This document shows positions 25,406 through 34,311 of a stretch of DNA of 64,000 nt, piece after piece (the first letter of the stretch is position 1; each line of letters opens with the position of its first letter). Below the pieces are notes generated by a model, which worked only from the letters and a program-made list of their open reading frames with translations, made no database searches and was not told the DNA's origin. The position numbers and the translations under genes are program-made. Origin of the DNA: Deltaproteobacteria bacterium (lineage in GTDB: Bacteria > Bdellovibrionota > UBA2394); the NCBI GenBank assembly GCA_017302715.1, contig JAFLCD010000001.1, positions 186,001 to 250,000 on the forward strand. Reading direction: 5' to 3'.

Positions 25406-26398
25406 ATGAAAATACTTCGTTTTCAAAATTCAATCGTCCATTGGTTTGAAACGGCGGCTCGAGATTTGCCGTGGCGAAAAACTTCAGACCCCTACAAAAT
25501 TTGGATTTCAGAAATCATGTTGCAGCAGACCGGTGTTTCAACAGTCATTCCTTATTTTGAAAGATTTATGAAAAGATTTCCGGATGTGAAATCTTTGGCT
25601 CGATCTACTGAAGACGAAGTTTTACATCTTTGGCAGGGGCTTGGTTATTATCGGCGCGCCAAAAATTTAAGAGAGGGCGCAAAGCTCATCGTTGAAAAGT
25701 TTGCTGGAAAATTTCCGGATACAAAAGAGGATCTGCTCGAAGTGCCAGGGATAGGACCTTATTCAGCCGGAGCCATTTTAAGTATTGCTTTTAGAAAGCA
25801 AGCTCCCGCTCTCGATGGAAATTTGATTCGTGTTTATTCCAGATTCTATGGAATTCAAGATTTTGTTAACGATACAAAAACTCTAAAAAAACTTTGGGCG
25901 ATTGCCACGGAACACACTCCCTCTGCATCCAAAATATCACGAGAATTTTGCGAAGGAATGATGGAGTTGGGGGCTACGATTTGCACGCCCAAAAATCCTA
26001 AGTGTAAAATTTGTCCGGTGGCTTGGGGATGTATCGCTCGCAAAGATGGCAATGCCGAAACCTTGCCGCGAAAAAAAATGCTAAGAGCGCGAGAAAAGTA
26101 TTTAGAAAAAGTTTATCTCATGGAAAAAGCAGGAAAATTTGGATTTTTAAAAAAAGGTGGAGATCCAAAATTTCCAGATTTCTTGCGATTGCCTTATGAG
26201 GCTTTGACGACAGAACCTTCGCCAAACGTAGATCAAAGGTTGTTTAAGTACTCTGTCACTCACCGAGACTTTAAGGTTTTCGTTGAAAGAAAGACCTTTC
26301 GATCGAAAGCAAAGCTCATTTGGGTCTCTAAATCTAAATTATCTAAAATTCTTCTTCCTGCTATTGATCGAAAAATTTTGAACGCCTATATCGGTTAA
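25406..26398 (+). CDS. mutY: A/G-specific adenine glycosylase MutY
   Basis: 330 residues. HhH-GPD domain with catalytic Glu36 (SEIMLQQT) and Asp137 (ALDGN), hairpin VPGIGPYSAGAI, and the 4Fe-4S cysteines 193, 200, 203 and 209. The C-terminal NUDIX-like domain is present but short. MutY removes adenine mispaired with 8-oxoguanine. Its start lies just after a 40-bp palindrome. The AlkA-like gene begins immediately after its stop, so the two repair genes form an operon. Confidence 0.9.
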   Translation: MKILRFQNSIVHWFETAARDLPWRKTSDPYKIWISEIMLQQTGVSTVIPYFERFMKRFPDVKSLARSTEDEVLHLWQGLGYYRRAKNLREGAKLIVEKFAGKFPDTKEDLLEVPGIGPYSAGAILSIAFRKQAPALDGNLIRVYSRFYGIQDFVNDTKTLKKLWAIATEHTPSASKISREFCEGMMELGATICTPKNPKCKICPVAWGCIARKDGNAETLPRKKMLRAREKYLEKVYLMEKAGKFGFLKKGGDPKFPDFLRLPYEALTTEPSPNVDQRLFKYSVTHRDFKVFVERKTFRSKAKLIWVSKSKLSKILLPAIDRKILNAYIG

Positions 26399-27070
26399 AT
26401 GAATAAAAAAACCCTGCGTGAACTTTCGGCTGCCGACAAATGGATGGCGAAGCTGATTAAAGATGTCGGCCCTTTTACTTTAAAGCCTGACTTTAAATTA
26501 CATCCTTATCATGCGTTGATTGAGTCTGTAGTTTATCAGCAGCTTACGGGCAAAGCTGCTGCCACTATTTTTGCGCGAGTGAAGGCGCTCTTTCCCAATA
26601 AAAAAATTCCTAAACCAGAGCTGATTTTAAAAACTCCTGATGAAAAATTTAGATCGGCTGGCCTTTCGGGCGCAAAGACAGCGGCAATTAAAGATATTGC
26701 ACAAAAGACATTGGATGGAATTGTTCCCTCATCAAAGATGATTGAAAAAATGCATGAGACAGAAATTTTGGAGCGTCTCACGCAGATTCGAGGCGTGGGC
26801 CCATGGACAGTGGAGATGCTTCTGATTTTTAAATTGGGGCGTCCAGATATTTTGCCTTCAACGGATTATGGTGTTCGAAAAGGTTTTTCGATTGTTTATA
26901 AAAAGAAAGACCTTCCGAAGCCTAAAGATCTGCATGCTTTTGGAGAGCGTTGGAAGCCTCATCGTACAACTGCGGCTTGGTATCTGTGGCGGGCGATTGA
27001 TTTAGAGAAAGCAAAAATAAAACAGCCGACTAAAAAGCCGGCTGTTAAAAAATTAGCTAAGAAAAAATAA
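26399..27070 (+). CDS. DNA-3-methyladenine glycosylase II-like (AlkA/HhH-GPD)
   Basis: 223 residues. HhH motif IRGVGPWTVEML and catalytic Asp156 in LPSTDYGV, plus the RWKPHRTTAAWYLWRA segment typical of AlkA. It excises alkylated bases. It has no N-terminal AlkA-specific domain, so it is the short class. A Lys-rich tail (about 20 residues) ends the protein. DNA encoding this tail also contains a - strand terminator hairpin. It is directly adjacent to mutY. Confidence 0.85.
   Translation: MNKKTLRELSAADKWMAKLIKDVGPFTLKPDFKLHPYHALIESVVYQQLTGKAAATIFARVKALFPNKKIPKPELILKTPDEKFRSAGLSGAKTAAIKDIAQKTLDGIVPSSKMIEKMHETEILERLTQIRGVGPWTVEMLLIFKLGRPDILPSTDYGVRKGFSIVYKKKDLPKPKDLHAFGERWKPHRTTAAWYLWRAIDLEKAKIKQPTKKPAVKKLAKKK
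27009..27046 (-). terminator. - strand terminator embedded in the alkA-like 3' end
   Basis: Perfect 8-bp arms AACAGCCG / CGGCTGTT (27021-27028, 27039-27046). On the - strand they are followed by TTTATTTTTGC. The position, 25 bp past the stop of the convergent lipoprotein gene, fits a terminator for that gene even though the DNA is also coding on the + strand. Confidence 0.7.
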
Positions 27071-27868
27071 TTATTTTCGAATCGGTTGTTTTGAACCGCA
27101 GGCCTCGATTCCTAAGACAACCCACTGAGAAACAACTGAAGTGAGGCGTCTGCTCACTTCATCTTCTGCGATCTTGTGGCTGCAACCTTTTGTGGCAAAA
27201 TCTTTTGGATAAGTTGCGATGAATTTTTGTACGCAAGCAATATCTGTTTGATGTCCGCAACCTTGCTTAGCAGCTTCGTTACATAAACGATCTATTTGTT
27301 GAGTGAGAGGATCAAAGAGAGCGACACAATCGTTAAAGGTATCATAGAGGCTAGAGTCTAAATTAACTTTTACGAATGATCCTTTAGTCGAAGCCGGACT
27401 TGTATTGTAGAGCTGACGATAGTTTGAAGCGATTTCTGCTCGAGCGACATCAGATCGAGTAACTGCATTTTTTGCATCTTCATATTGCCAAGAAGCGATA
27501 TCGATTTCTGCAATCGATGGTTTAGACAGAAGATTGTCGATTGATTTTCGAAGATCAGAAAGTTGAGTAGAAAAGGCTGCGCGATCGCTGGCATCAAGTT
27601 TATTTACCTTCGTAGTTAAGCTTGAAACCTGCTTGCTAATACTATCTAAAGATCGACTCCAGCTAAATAGAGCCGAGTAATTAGCTTCACCTTGCTGGCC
27701 TTTGCGTGATTCCAAGTCCATATAAGCAGATTCTTCGAGCGAAAAGGCGATGCTAAGTTCTTGTGCAATATCATCTGGGCTTTTGCAGCCAGCTACAAAA
27801 ATAAATCCTGCGATCGTCAAAATTGAGATCGAATAGAGATTTAAATATTTGAAACGAGAACGAGACAT
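27071..27868 (-). CDS. Lipoprotein, function unknown
   Basis: 265 residues from ATG 27868, preceded by GGGAGG (a GTG at 27880 overlaps that ribosome site). Signal peptide with lipobox FVAGCK near residue 29. The mature part is largely helical, probably coiled, with several Cys residues near the C-terminus (KQGCGHQTDIACVQ, KGCSH). It is monocistronic, with its terminator inside the alkA-like gene. Confidence 0.78.
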   Translation of the reverse strand: MSRSRFKYLNLYSISILTIAGFIFVAGCKSPDDIAQELSIAFSLEESAYMDLESRKGQQGEANYSALFSWSRSLDSISKQVSSLTTKVNKLDASDRAAFSTQLSDLRKSIDNLLSKPSIAEIDIASWQYEDAKNAVTRSDVARAEIASNYRQLYNTSPASTKGSFVKVNLDSSLYDTFNDCVALFDPLTQQIDRLCNEAAKQGCGHQTDIACVQKFIATYPKDFATKGCSHKIAEDEVSRRLTSVVSQWVVLGIEACGSKQPIRK

Positions 27869-27970
27869 AGAACCTCCCACAAAATAATTTCTGATTTGAA
27901 ATAAAAAACCCTTAAAAAAACTAATGACACTATGCGTCTATCTTAGAATTTTGGGGAAGTCATGAAATTT

Positions 27971-28813
27971 TTAGGTGCGCTCAAAACTTTTCCAAGTATT
28001 TTCTAAAAGTGTGCAGATCGTCATGGGGCCAACGCCTCCAGGAACGGGAGTAATGGCAGAGACTTTATCTTTTGCACTTTCAAAATCTACATCTCCGACA
28101 ATTTTTCCGTCAGCTAATCGATTGATGCCGACATCAATAACGACAGCTCCTTTTTTAATTTGATCTGCTTTCACAAAGTGAGGTTTGCCAACAGCTACGA
28201 CTAAAATATCTGCCGATGAAATCATTTCATTAGGATTTTGTGTCTGTGAATGAACTACTGTCACAGTGGCACCAGCGTGGTCGAGCAATAAACTAATCGG
28301 TCTGCCGACAATTCTAGATCTACCGATGACAACCGCACGTTTTCCTTTGATCTCGATTTTATTATCAACGAGTAAATTCATAATGCCGAGTGGAGTACAG
28401 GGCACAAAACCATTTTGTTGAGCGACGAGTCTGCCGAGGTTGATGGGATGAAAGCCATCCACATCTTTTTCAGGAGAGATGGCTTCAATTACAGCTGCTT
28501 CAGAAATATGTTTTGGAAGAGGCAGCTGAGTGAGTATCCCGTGAATTTTCGGATTTTGATTGAGCGACTGAATAATTTTTAGCAATTCACTTTCAGAAAT
28601 TTTTTCGGAGTGGTGAAGCTCTTGTGAATAAAATCCTATTTCAGAGCAAGTCTTCACTTTTTTTCCGACATAAATTTTAGAGGCTGGATCTTCTCCGATT
28701 CGAATCACAGCTAAGCCAGGTTTTTTCCCGGATTTTTTTTCTGCCGCTGAGACTTTCTCTTTTAATTTTTCAAGTCGAGCTTTTGAAGATTTATTTCCGT
28801 CGAGAAGAATCAT
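27971..28813 (-). CDS. folD: FolD bifunctional methylene-THF dehydrogenase/cyclohydrolase
   Basis: 280 residues. Motifs SKIYVGKKVKTCSEIGF (catalytic Lys in the YVGKK segment), GILTQLPLPKHI, PEKDVDGFHPIN, the NADP loop VVIGRSRIVGRPISLLL and the C-terminal PVPGGVGPMTICTLLENT. It interconverts 5,10-methylene-THF and 10-formyl-THF in cytosolic one-carbon metabolism. Its start overlaps the end of the NtrC regulator by 4 bp, making it the last gene of a long - strand run. Confidence 0.95.
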   Translation of the reverse strand: MILLDGNKSSKARLEKLKEKVSAAEKKSGKKPGLAVIRIGEDPASKIYVGKKVKTCSEIGFYSQELHHSEKISESELLKIIQSLNQNPKIHGILTQLPLPKHISEAAVIEAISPEKDVDGFHPINLGRLVAQQNGFVPCTPLGIMNLLVDNKIEIKGKRAVVIGRSRIVGRPISLLLDHAGATVTVVHSQTQNPNEMISSADILVVAVGKPHFVKADQIKKGAVVIDVGINRLADGKIVGDVDFESAKDKVSAITPVPGGVGPMTICTLLENTWKSFERT

Positions 28814-30225
28814 GCGTGATCTTCCTCTGCGTCTACATCTGCAGTAGAAATTCCATCAATTTTATATTCTTGAACTTTATAGATAAGTGCTCGTCGGCTA
28901 ATTCCTAAAAGTTCTGCAGCTTTTGTTTTATTATTTTTTGTAAACACTAAAGCTTTTCGAATCATGCATTCTTCGGTGTACGACTGAACTTGCTCAGTAG
29001 CCTTCTTTAAATCCCATTCATCGACGGGGACTTGGGCGGGTTCGCTGACTGCAGCCGAAGAATTATTAAGTGGTGGAGGCAGAGTCTCTTCGGTCAATGC
29101 TGCGCCTTCTGTCATGACCACCATCTGCTCGATTAAATTTTCGAGCTGTCGAATATTTCCAGGCCATTCAAAAGCCATGAATTTATTCATTACTGCTGGA
29201 TCAATGCTGGTGATATTTCGAGAATATTCTTTTGCGAAACGCTTTAAGAAAGAATGTGCAAGAAGTGGAATATCCTCTCGGCGCTCTCGAAGCGAAGGCG
29301 AATGGAGAGGTACGACATTCAATCGATAAAATAAATCCTGTCTAAATCTTCCTGCTTTAATTTCTTCTTCCAAATTTCTGTTCGTTGCAGCGATCACTCT
29401 CAAATCGAGAGAAATCGATTTTGTATCTCCCACTTTTCGAATCGTGTTTTCTTGCAAAAGTCGCAACAACTTACTTTGAAGTTCGATCGGAAGCTCCCCG
29501 ATTTCATCTAAAAACAGACTGCCCTTATCGGCTTCTTCGCAAAGTCCTTTTTTGATTCTGTCAGCTCCTGTGAAAGCGCCCTTCACATGACCAAAAAGTT
29601 CTGACTCAAGTAAATTGGCGGGGATGGCTCCGCAATCAACGACTACAAAAGGCTTATCTTTGCGCGAGCTATTGTAATGAATAGCTTTGGCGAGAAGTTC
29701 TTTTCCGGTTCCCGATTCTCCCAAAATGAGAATGGTACTTTTTGTGTCAGCGGCTTTTCGAATTTTTTGAAACAAATTTTTAATAGGTGCCGAGTTGCCG
29801 ATGATATTTGAAAAATCATATTTATTCGAAACTTCATTTCGAAGACGTAAATTTTCATCTTTAAGTTGAGTTTCTCGAATGGCTCGTTCGGCGACGAGTT
29901 TGATTTCCTCAGGTTCAAAAGGTTTTTGAATATAATCATAAGCCCCTCGCTTCATGGCTGTCAGAGCTGTTTGAATGGAGCCGTGGGCTGTGATCATTAC
30001 CACAGGGACTTCGGGGCGTATCATTTTTAATTCTGCTAACACATCCAAACCGTCTTTGTCAGGAAGGCCAATATCACAGAGAACCAAATCAAATAATTCA
30101 GATCGAAAATTTTCTAAACCTTTGCTCGCATTTTCAGCAGTAACGACAGCGGTTTTATCGTCGGCAAGGCTCAATTGTAAAAGTTTAAGAAGACTGACTT
30201 CATCGTCGATGATGAGAACTTTCAT
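28810..30225 (-). CDS. NtrC-family sigma-54-dependent response regulator
   Basis: 471 residues from ATG 30225. Receiver with Asp51 (LVLCDIGLP), AAA+ with Walker A GESGTGKE, canonical GAFTGA loop and Walker B GSLFLDEI, and a C-terminal Fis-type HTH (NKTKAAELLGISRRALIYKV). Unlike the regulator at 8.7 kb it has all elements needed to activate sigma-54. It follows a membrane kinase gene by 50 bp, forming a two-component pair, and is coupled to folD. An in-frame upstream extension to 30261 is unlikely because MKVLIIDDE is the typical receiver start. Confidence 0.92.
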   Translation of the reverse strand: MKVLIIDDEVSLLKLLQLSLADDKTAVVTAENASKGLENFRSELFDLVLCDIGLPDKDGLDVLAELKMIRPEVPVVMITAHGSIQTALTAMKRGAYDYIQKPFEPEEIKLVAERAIRETQLKDENLRLRNEVSNKYDFSNIIGNSAPIKNLFQKIRKAADTKSTILILGESGTGKELLAKAIHYNSSRKDKPFVVVDCGAIPANLLESELFGHVKGAFTGADRIKKGLCEEADKGSLFLDEIGELPIELQSKLLRLLQENTIRKVGDTKSISLDLRVIAATNRNLEEEIKAGRFRQDLFYRLNVVPLHSPSLRERREDIPLLAHSFLKRFAKEYSRNITSIDPAVMNKFMAFEWPGNIRQLENLIEQMVVMTEGAALTEETLPPPLNNSSAAVSEPAQVPVDEWDLKKATEQVQSYTEECMIRKALVFTKNNKTKAAELLGISRRALIYKVQEYKIDGISTADVDAEEDHA

Positions 30226-30275
30226 GATTTTTATGCTCTCAATCTGATGATGAAGGGTCAAGAACTAGGCAGAAT

Positions 30276-31622
30276 TTAAGCTCGTTTCAATCGAATCTCG
30301 AAGGTCGTTCCTTTTCCTTCTTCTGATTCAAAATTCAGGCTTCCGCTTTGATTGTGGATGATCTCTTGAGCGACGGAGAGTCCTAGCCCTGTCCCCTCTT
30401 TCTTTGATTTCGTTGTGAAAAAAGGCTCAAATATTCTCGATTGAATTTCTTTGGGAATTCCACTGCCGTAATCTTCGATTTCAACGGCGACTTCATCCTT
30501 TAAATTTTTAACTCGCAGATTCACTTGATTGCCTGCCGCAGATGCATGAATGGCATTGAGTAATAAATTAAGAAGCACTTGTTGAATTTGTTGCGCTGAT
30601 CCTACGACGACTGCGTCGGTATCAGCCTCTACTTTTAAATCAATATGTTGAGTTTTAGCTTCGGCCTTTAAGAGCAAAGCTGCGGATTGAATCACTTCTT
30701 TTAAAGCGTAAGGTTTATTCTCAGTGGGATCATTTCTCGCAAATCTCAACATTTGTTGCAAAATTTGGTTACATCTTTCGCCCTCGCTCTGAATAATTTC
30801 TGCAGCTTCAATTAAATGAGGATCAGAGATTTTTGATTTAATAACTTTTGCATAACCCATCATGGCGGTGAGAGGATTTTTTACTTCGTGAGCGATGCTG
30901 GCGCCCATTTGTCCGATGGTTGCTAGACGAGTGGAGTGCGCGAGTTTCATTCCTGCAATTTTAAGGTTTTTCTCTCGATCTTGAATGACTCCAATCATTT
31001 TTTTGAAAGCTTTCGCGAAGCCACCGATCTCGTCTCTTCTTTGAAGAGGAAGTTCAATGGATTCATAACTACCTTCGGCAACTAACTGTGTTGCTTTAAA
31101 AAACTTTCGAAGAGGTGCGAGTAAGAATCGAGACAGTGCGTAAGTCAAGGCGAGCCCGCCTAAAATAAATGCTGCAGCAATACTCAAAATATTCTTCAGT
31201 AACTTTTGAATAATCGCAGAAAGTGAGGCGTCCGTTGTGTAATCAAATACCCAATAAGTCCTTCCGGCGACGGGAGCAAAGGCGCAGATGTATTTTTCGC
31301 CGCTGATGCCGTGACATTCAGTCACGACGGATCCCGCTGCAGGAATTAAAGGCTTAATAAGTTCACGTGGAAATTCAGATCTAAGTTGAGGGTCTAAAAT
31401 CTCGCCGTCGCTTTTGACGAGCGCAATCGTTTGCGGCTCTCCTTTTTTATTGAACTTCACTTGCGAAGCCGCAAGCTGAGATCGGCTAGAGATCATTTCT
31501 AAAATAGAAGTTTTGGATTCGCGTACAACCAGTTTTCCAAAATAAAAGGAAAGAACTGCGACTTGAATGATAACGAGAAAAGAAAACCCTAGAAAAATTT
31601 TAGTGCTTGTTTTTTTGAACAT
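30276..31622 (-). CDS. Membrane sensor histidine kinase
   Basis: 448 residues from ATG 31622. TM1 near 9-29, a periplasmic sensor region of ~110 residues, TM2 near 145-165, HAMP, HisKA (His245 in AHEVKNP) and HATPase_c (DYGSGIP, GTGLGLSVA). It probably phosphorylates the NtrC regulator encoded next. The start overlaps the 3' end of the FecR-like gene by 23 bp. The periplasmic part has two Cys (ECHG, YICAF) that might form a redox-sensitive pair. Confidence 0.92.
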   Translation of the reverse strand: MFKKTSTKIFLGFSFLVIIQVAVLSFYFGKLVVRESKTSILEMISSRSQLAASQVKFNKKGEPQTIALVKSDGEILDPQLRSEFPRELIKPLIPAAGSVVTECHGISGEKYICAFAPVAGRTYWVFDYTTDASLSAIIQKLLKNILSIAAAFILGGLALTYALSRFLLAPLRKFFKATQLVAEGSYESIELPLQRRDEIGGFAKAFKKMIGVIQDREKNLKIAGMKLAHSTRLATIGQMGASIAHEVKNPLTAMMGYAKVIKSKISDPHLIEAAEIIQSEGERCNQILQQMLRFARNDPTENKPYALKEVIQSAALLLKAEAKTQHIDLKVEADTDAVVVGSAQQIQQVLLNLLLNAIHASAAGNQVNLRVKNLKDEVAVEIEDYGSGIPKEIQSRIFEPFFTTKSKKEGTGLGLSVAQEIIHNQSGSLNFESEEGKGTTFEIRLKRA

Positions 31623-32907
31623 ACAGCCTTCGAACTTCACTTTTGTAGGCGATGCCATCGATCGTCGAGGTCACTTGCCAATAAACTTGTCCCAAATCTA
31701 AATATTGAAGAGTCAATTCTGGTTTTGAAATTTCTTCCGATAATAAAATCGATTTCATTTCTGGATCTGTAGCTACACTAAAATGATAAGTAATTTTTTC
31801 GCCGAGATTTTCCCAAAAGAATGAAATCGTATCTCCACCTTGTGGATCCATCGCCACTTGCGCATTATTTGCAGGTAAGCGTAGCGACAGTGTAGGAGAG
31901 TAGGCAACAGGAGCGCTCACGCTCGTAGATGTAGCCGTCAGTTGCTGCAGCTTTTGAATTTCAATGGGCTTTGCATCTTTAAGACTAGGCTTTAAAATTG
32001 CAGTGCCTTGAGCGACGGCCACTGTTAACTTTCCATCCTTCATTTTTGTTTCGATGCGAGTTTCAGGTTGAGGTGCATCACCCATTTTTGGGCTTACCAT
32101 TTCCAAAGTTCCAGTCGGTGTTTCGATAGAGAGACGTTGAGTTTCTTCGGACGGTGGTATTCTCGCCGAGATCGTTCCATTTTCTAACTTCACTGTTCTT
32201 GTATCTACGCTTGGCTTTTCGCCGATGATCAAAAGTGTATTAGATTTTACAATGACTCTTGAGCCTTCACTATATTGGATGACGGCTTCTGAATCTTCAA
32301 ATGTGCGAACTCCATCTTTCTGATCGAGAGCAAGTTGCACTTTTGCTTTTGACCAAAGCAAATCCTTTGATTTTCTAAACTCAACGTCGTTGAGAAGTCT
32401 TTCAATCTTTGCATCAAACTTTTCTGGAATTGCTACAGGAGTAAGCTTTTTAAATGTTGCTGGTTCAGTATGTATAAATTTTGGAGAGAAGTGAAAAGCG
32501 CCAAAAATGAGACCTGCCAGAATTACAAAAGCAAAAAAAATGCTGATTATTTTTTTTGAAAAGGGAGCCCCTTTTTTAAATGAAGAATTTTTTGCTACTT
32601 CCTTTTTTTGAGATAGACTCTCTTTTTTTTCATTGTTTGGATCATATTCAATATTTTCACTCTCACCAGAGAGGCTTTGAAATCGATGCCCCACTTTTAA
32701 GGTTCTAAAGATTTGATTAAGTTTGAGAACTTCCTCTTGTGGAAAACTTCTTCCGATTACATAAGGTACGGTCGAGAGTGACGCTATGAGATTTTTGTCT
32801 CGAGATGCATAGAGAAGCTCGCATATATCTGAAATTTTTTCTTCAGATGGGTAGCTGAAAATAGTCAGCTGATAGCGACTTTCAGAGGGCATTTTGTTTA
32901 GTTGCAT
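31600..32907 (-). CDS. FecR-domain membrane protein
   Basis: 435 residues. A cytoplasmic N-terminal domain (~115 residues) is followed by TM 119-140. A FecR-like segment (LALDQKDGVRTFEDSEAVIQYSEGSRVIVKSNTLL is its conserved core, ~190-230) and a periplasmic C-terminal domain follow. FecR proteins transmit envelope signals, usually to sigma factors; here the partner genes are a kinase and an NtrC regulator. The start overlaps the lipoprotein gene upstream by 10 bp. Confidence 0.78.
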   Translation of the reverse strand: MQLNKMPSESRYQLTIFSYPSEEKISDICELLYASRDKNLIASLSTVPYVIGRSFPQEEVLKLNQIFRTLKVGHRFQSLSGESENIEYDPNNEKKESLSQKKEVAKNSSFKKGAPFSKKIISIFFAFVILAGLIFGAFHFSPKFIHTEPATFKKLTPVAIPEKFDAKIERLLNDVEFRKSKDLLWSKAKVQLALDQKDGVRTFEDSEAVIQYSEGSRVIVKSNTLLIIGEKPSVDTRTVKLENGTISARIPPSEETQRLSIETPTGTLEMVSPKMGDAPQPETRIETKMKDGKLTVAVAQGTAILKPSLKDAKPIEIQKLQQLTATSTSVSAPVAYSPTLSLRLPANNAQVAMDPQGGDTISFFWENLGEKITYHFSVATDPEMKSILLSEEISKPELTLQYLDLGQVYWQVTSTIDGIAYKSEVRRLYVQKNKH

Positions 32908-34304
32908 GGAAAGCCAAAGAATTTATAAACCAAACCATCTTCGGTTAAGTTTCCGTCAATTCCTTTGCAGCTACCCAAAGCAATCCAGCCCTTGCTTTGA
33001 AACAAATCTTTATCTTTTGTCATGATGGTTCGATTTTCAAAGCCAGGCGTCGTTAGAAAAATAGAATTTGGATAAGCTAAATTAACAGCCTTTTTCTCAG
33101 GGATATATTTTCCTGAAACAGAGAAGTAAATATTTCCATTGAGCAAGGTTTTAAGTCCGACACTCATTTTCATCGAAGCAAAACCATTTTTTAATGGAGT
33201 AGGTGTATCCTTTGGCAAGGATGCTTGCATCACTACCATTTTTTGCATCAAAGCATAGTAAGGATCGAGTGAGAGCACTTGCCAGTTTTTATATTTCATC
33301 GGCACACGTTGAGCGATCCAGCCTAAATAGCGTTGGCGATCAAAACGTATATCCATCACAGCACTTAACTCGCCACTCTGATCGAGTTCGAATTTTAGTT
33401 TTACAGGCTTATTTGTATATTTTTTTAGAAGCTCTTCAAGGTCGGCAGCTTTGATGGCTTGTTGAATATAGGCCTGACTCGCTTCAGGAATTTTTCCAAA
33501 ATCAACGGTGAAGCTAAAGCCTGCTTTAAGTTCATCATTGCAGTCTTTTAATATTTTTACTTTCTCTGAAGCTTCTTCGAGACGAGTACCCACTTGATGA
33601 GCTTCGGATTGTTGCCCAACAATTCTCGACGAGCCTCTTTCGTTTGCCATTTTGTAGAGCTCTTCTGTTTTTTCGTAATACTGCAAAATGTCTTTAGCGG
33701 TCTCACAAGTTAAGCTTTGCTCTCCATCCTGCTCTCGCTTTTTGCTAAGTACGTATAAAAGATTGGCAAAATGTTTTGGATCGCCCTTTGGATAAATATT
33801 TGGATTTGGAAAGGCTCCAACGGCAGCCCTTTTAAAATTCTCGATAAATTTCTTTTGAAACTCATTCATCTCTTCTGGCGATATTCTTACTTTGAAAATA
33901 TTAACGACTTTAAGATTTGAGCCATTCATCACAGAAAAATTAATTTCTGTCGCGGCATCTGTAATTTCTGCGTCCACTACAAACAGATCATCAATTTCTT
34001 TACTTCCAATCTGATAAAGATTTTCTGGCGATTCGATCAAACTGTCTTTTGTAAAATCGAGTTCTACAATTCTTGGCTGATAAGTTTCTTTGAGAGCTGC
34101 TGTTGAAGCCTCAAGAATATTTTTCTGCCATTGCTCGGCAGTCGCTGGATCTTTTGCTTTGATTCCTCGAATGCCGAGACCCATGACTCGATTTCCAGAA
34201 AGTTGGACTGACTGAGTTTCTTTTTTTGAGGCACAGCCAACAACTAAAGAAAAAAAAGTGAAAAGACTTAATAACTTAAGGGGTAAAAAAGATAGATGTC
34301 GCAT
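32898..34304 (-). CDS. Large lipoprotein, function unknown
   Basis: 468 residues. Signal peptide with lipobox VVGCASKK near residue 24. The mature protein has an early alpha/beta domain (residues ~30-170) and a larger C-terminal domain rich in Lys and Leu with Cys pairs. No family was recognised. It lies 7 bp downstream of trpS and overlaps the FecR-like gene, so it is translated with the envelope-signalling cassette and may be its outer membrane sensor (inference). Confidence 0.78.
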   Translation of the reverse strand: MRHLSFLPLKLLSLFTFFSLVVGCASKKETQSVQLSGNRVMGLGIRGIKAKDPATAEQWQKNILEASTAALKETYQPRIVELDFTKDSLIESPENLYQIGSKEIDDLFVVDAEITDAATEINFSVMNGSNLKVVNIFKVRISPEEMNEFQKKFIENFKRAAVGAFPNPNIYPKGDPKHFANLLYVLSKKREQDGEQSLTCETAKDILQYYEKTEELYKMANERGSSRIVGQQSEAHQVGTRLEEASEKVKILKDCNDELKAGFSFTVDFGKIPEASQAYIQQAIKAADLEELLKKYTNKPVKLKFELDQSGELSAVMDIRFDRQRYLGWIAQRVPMKYKNWQVLSLDPYYALMQKMVVMQASLPKDTPTPLKNGFASMKMSVGLKTLLNGNIYFSVSGKYIPEKKAVNLAYPNSIFLTTPGFENRTIMTKDKDLFQSKGWIALGSCKGIDGNLTEDGLVYKFFGFPCN

Positions 34305-34311
34305 AGGACTA

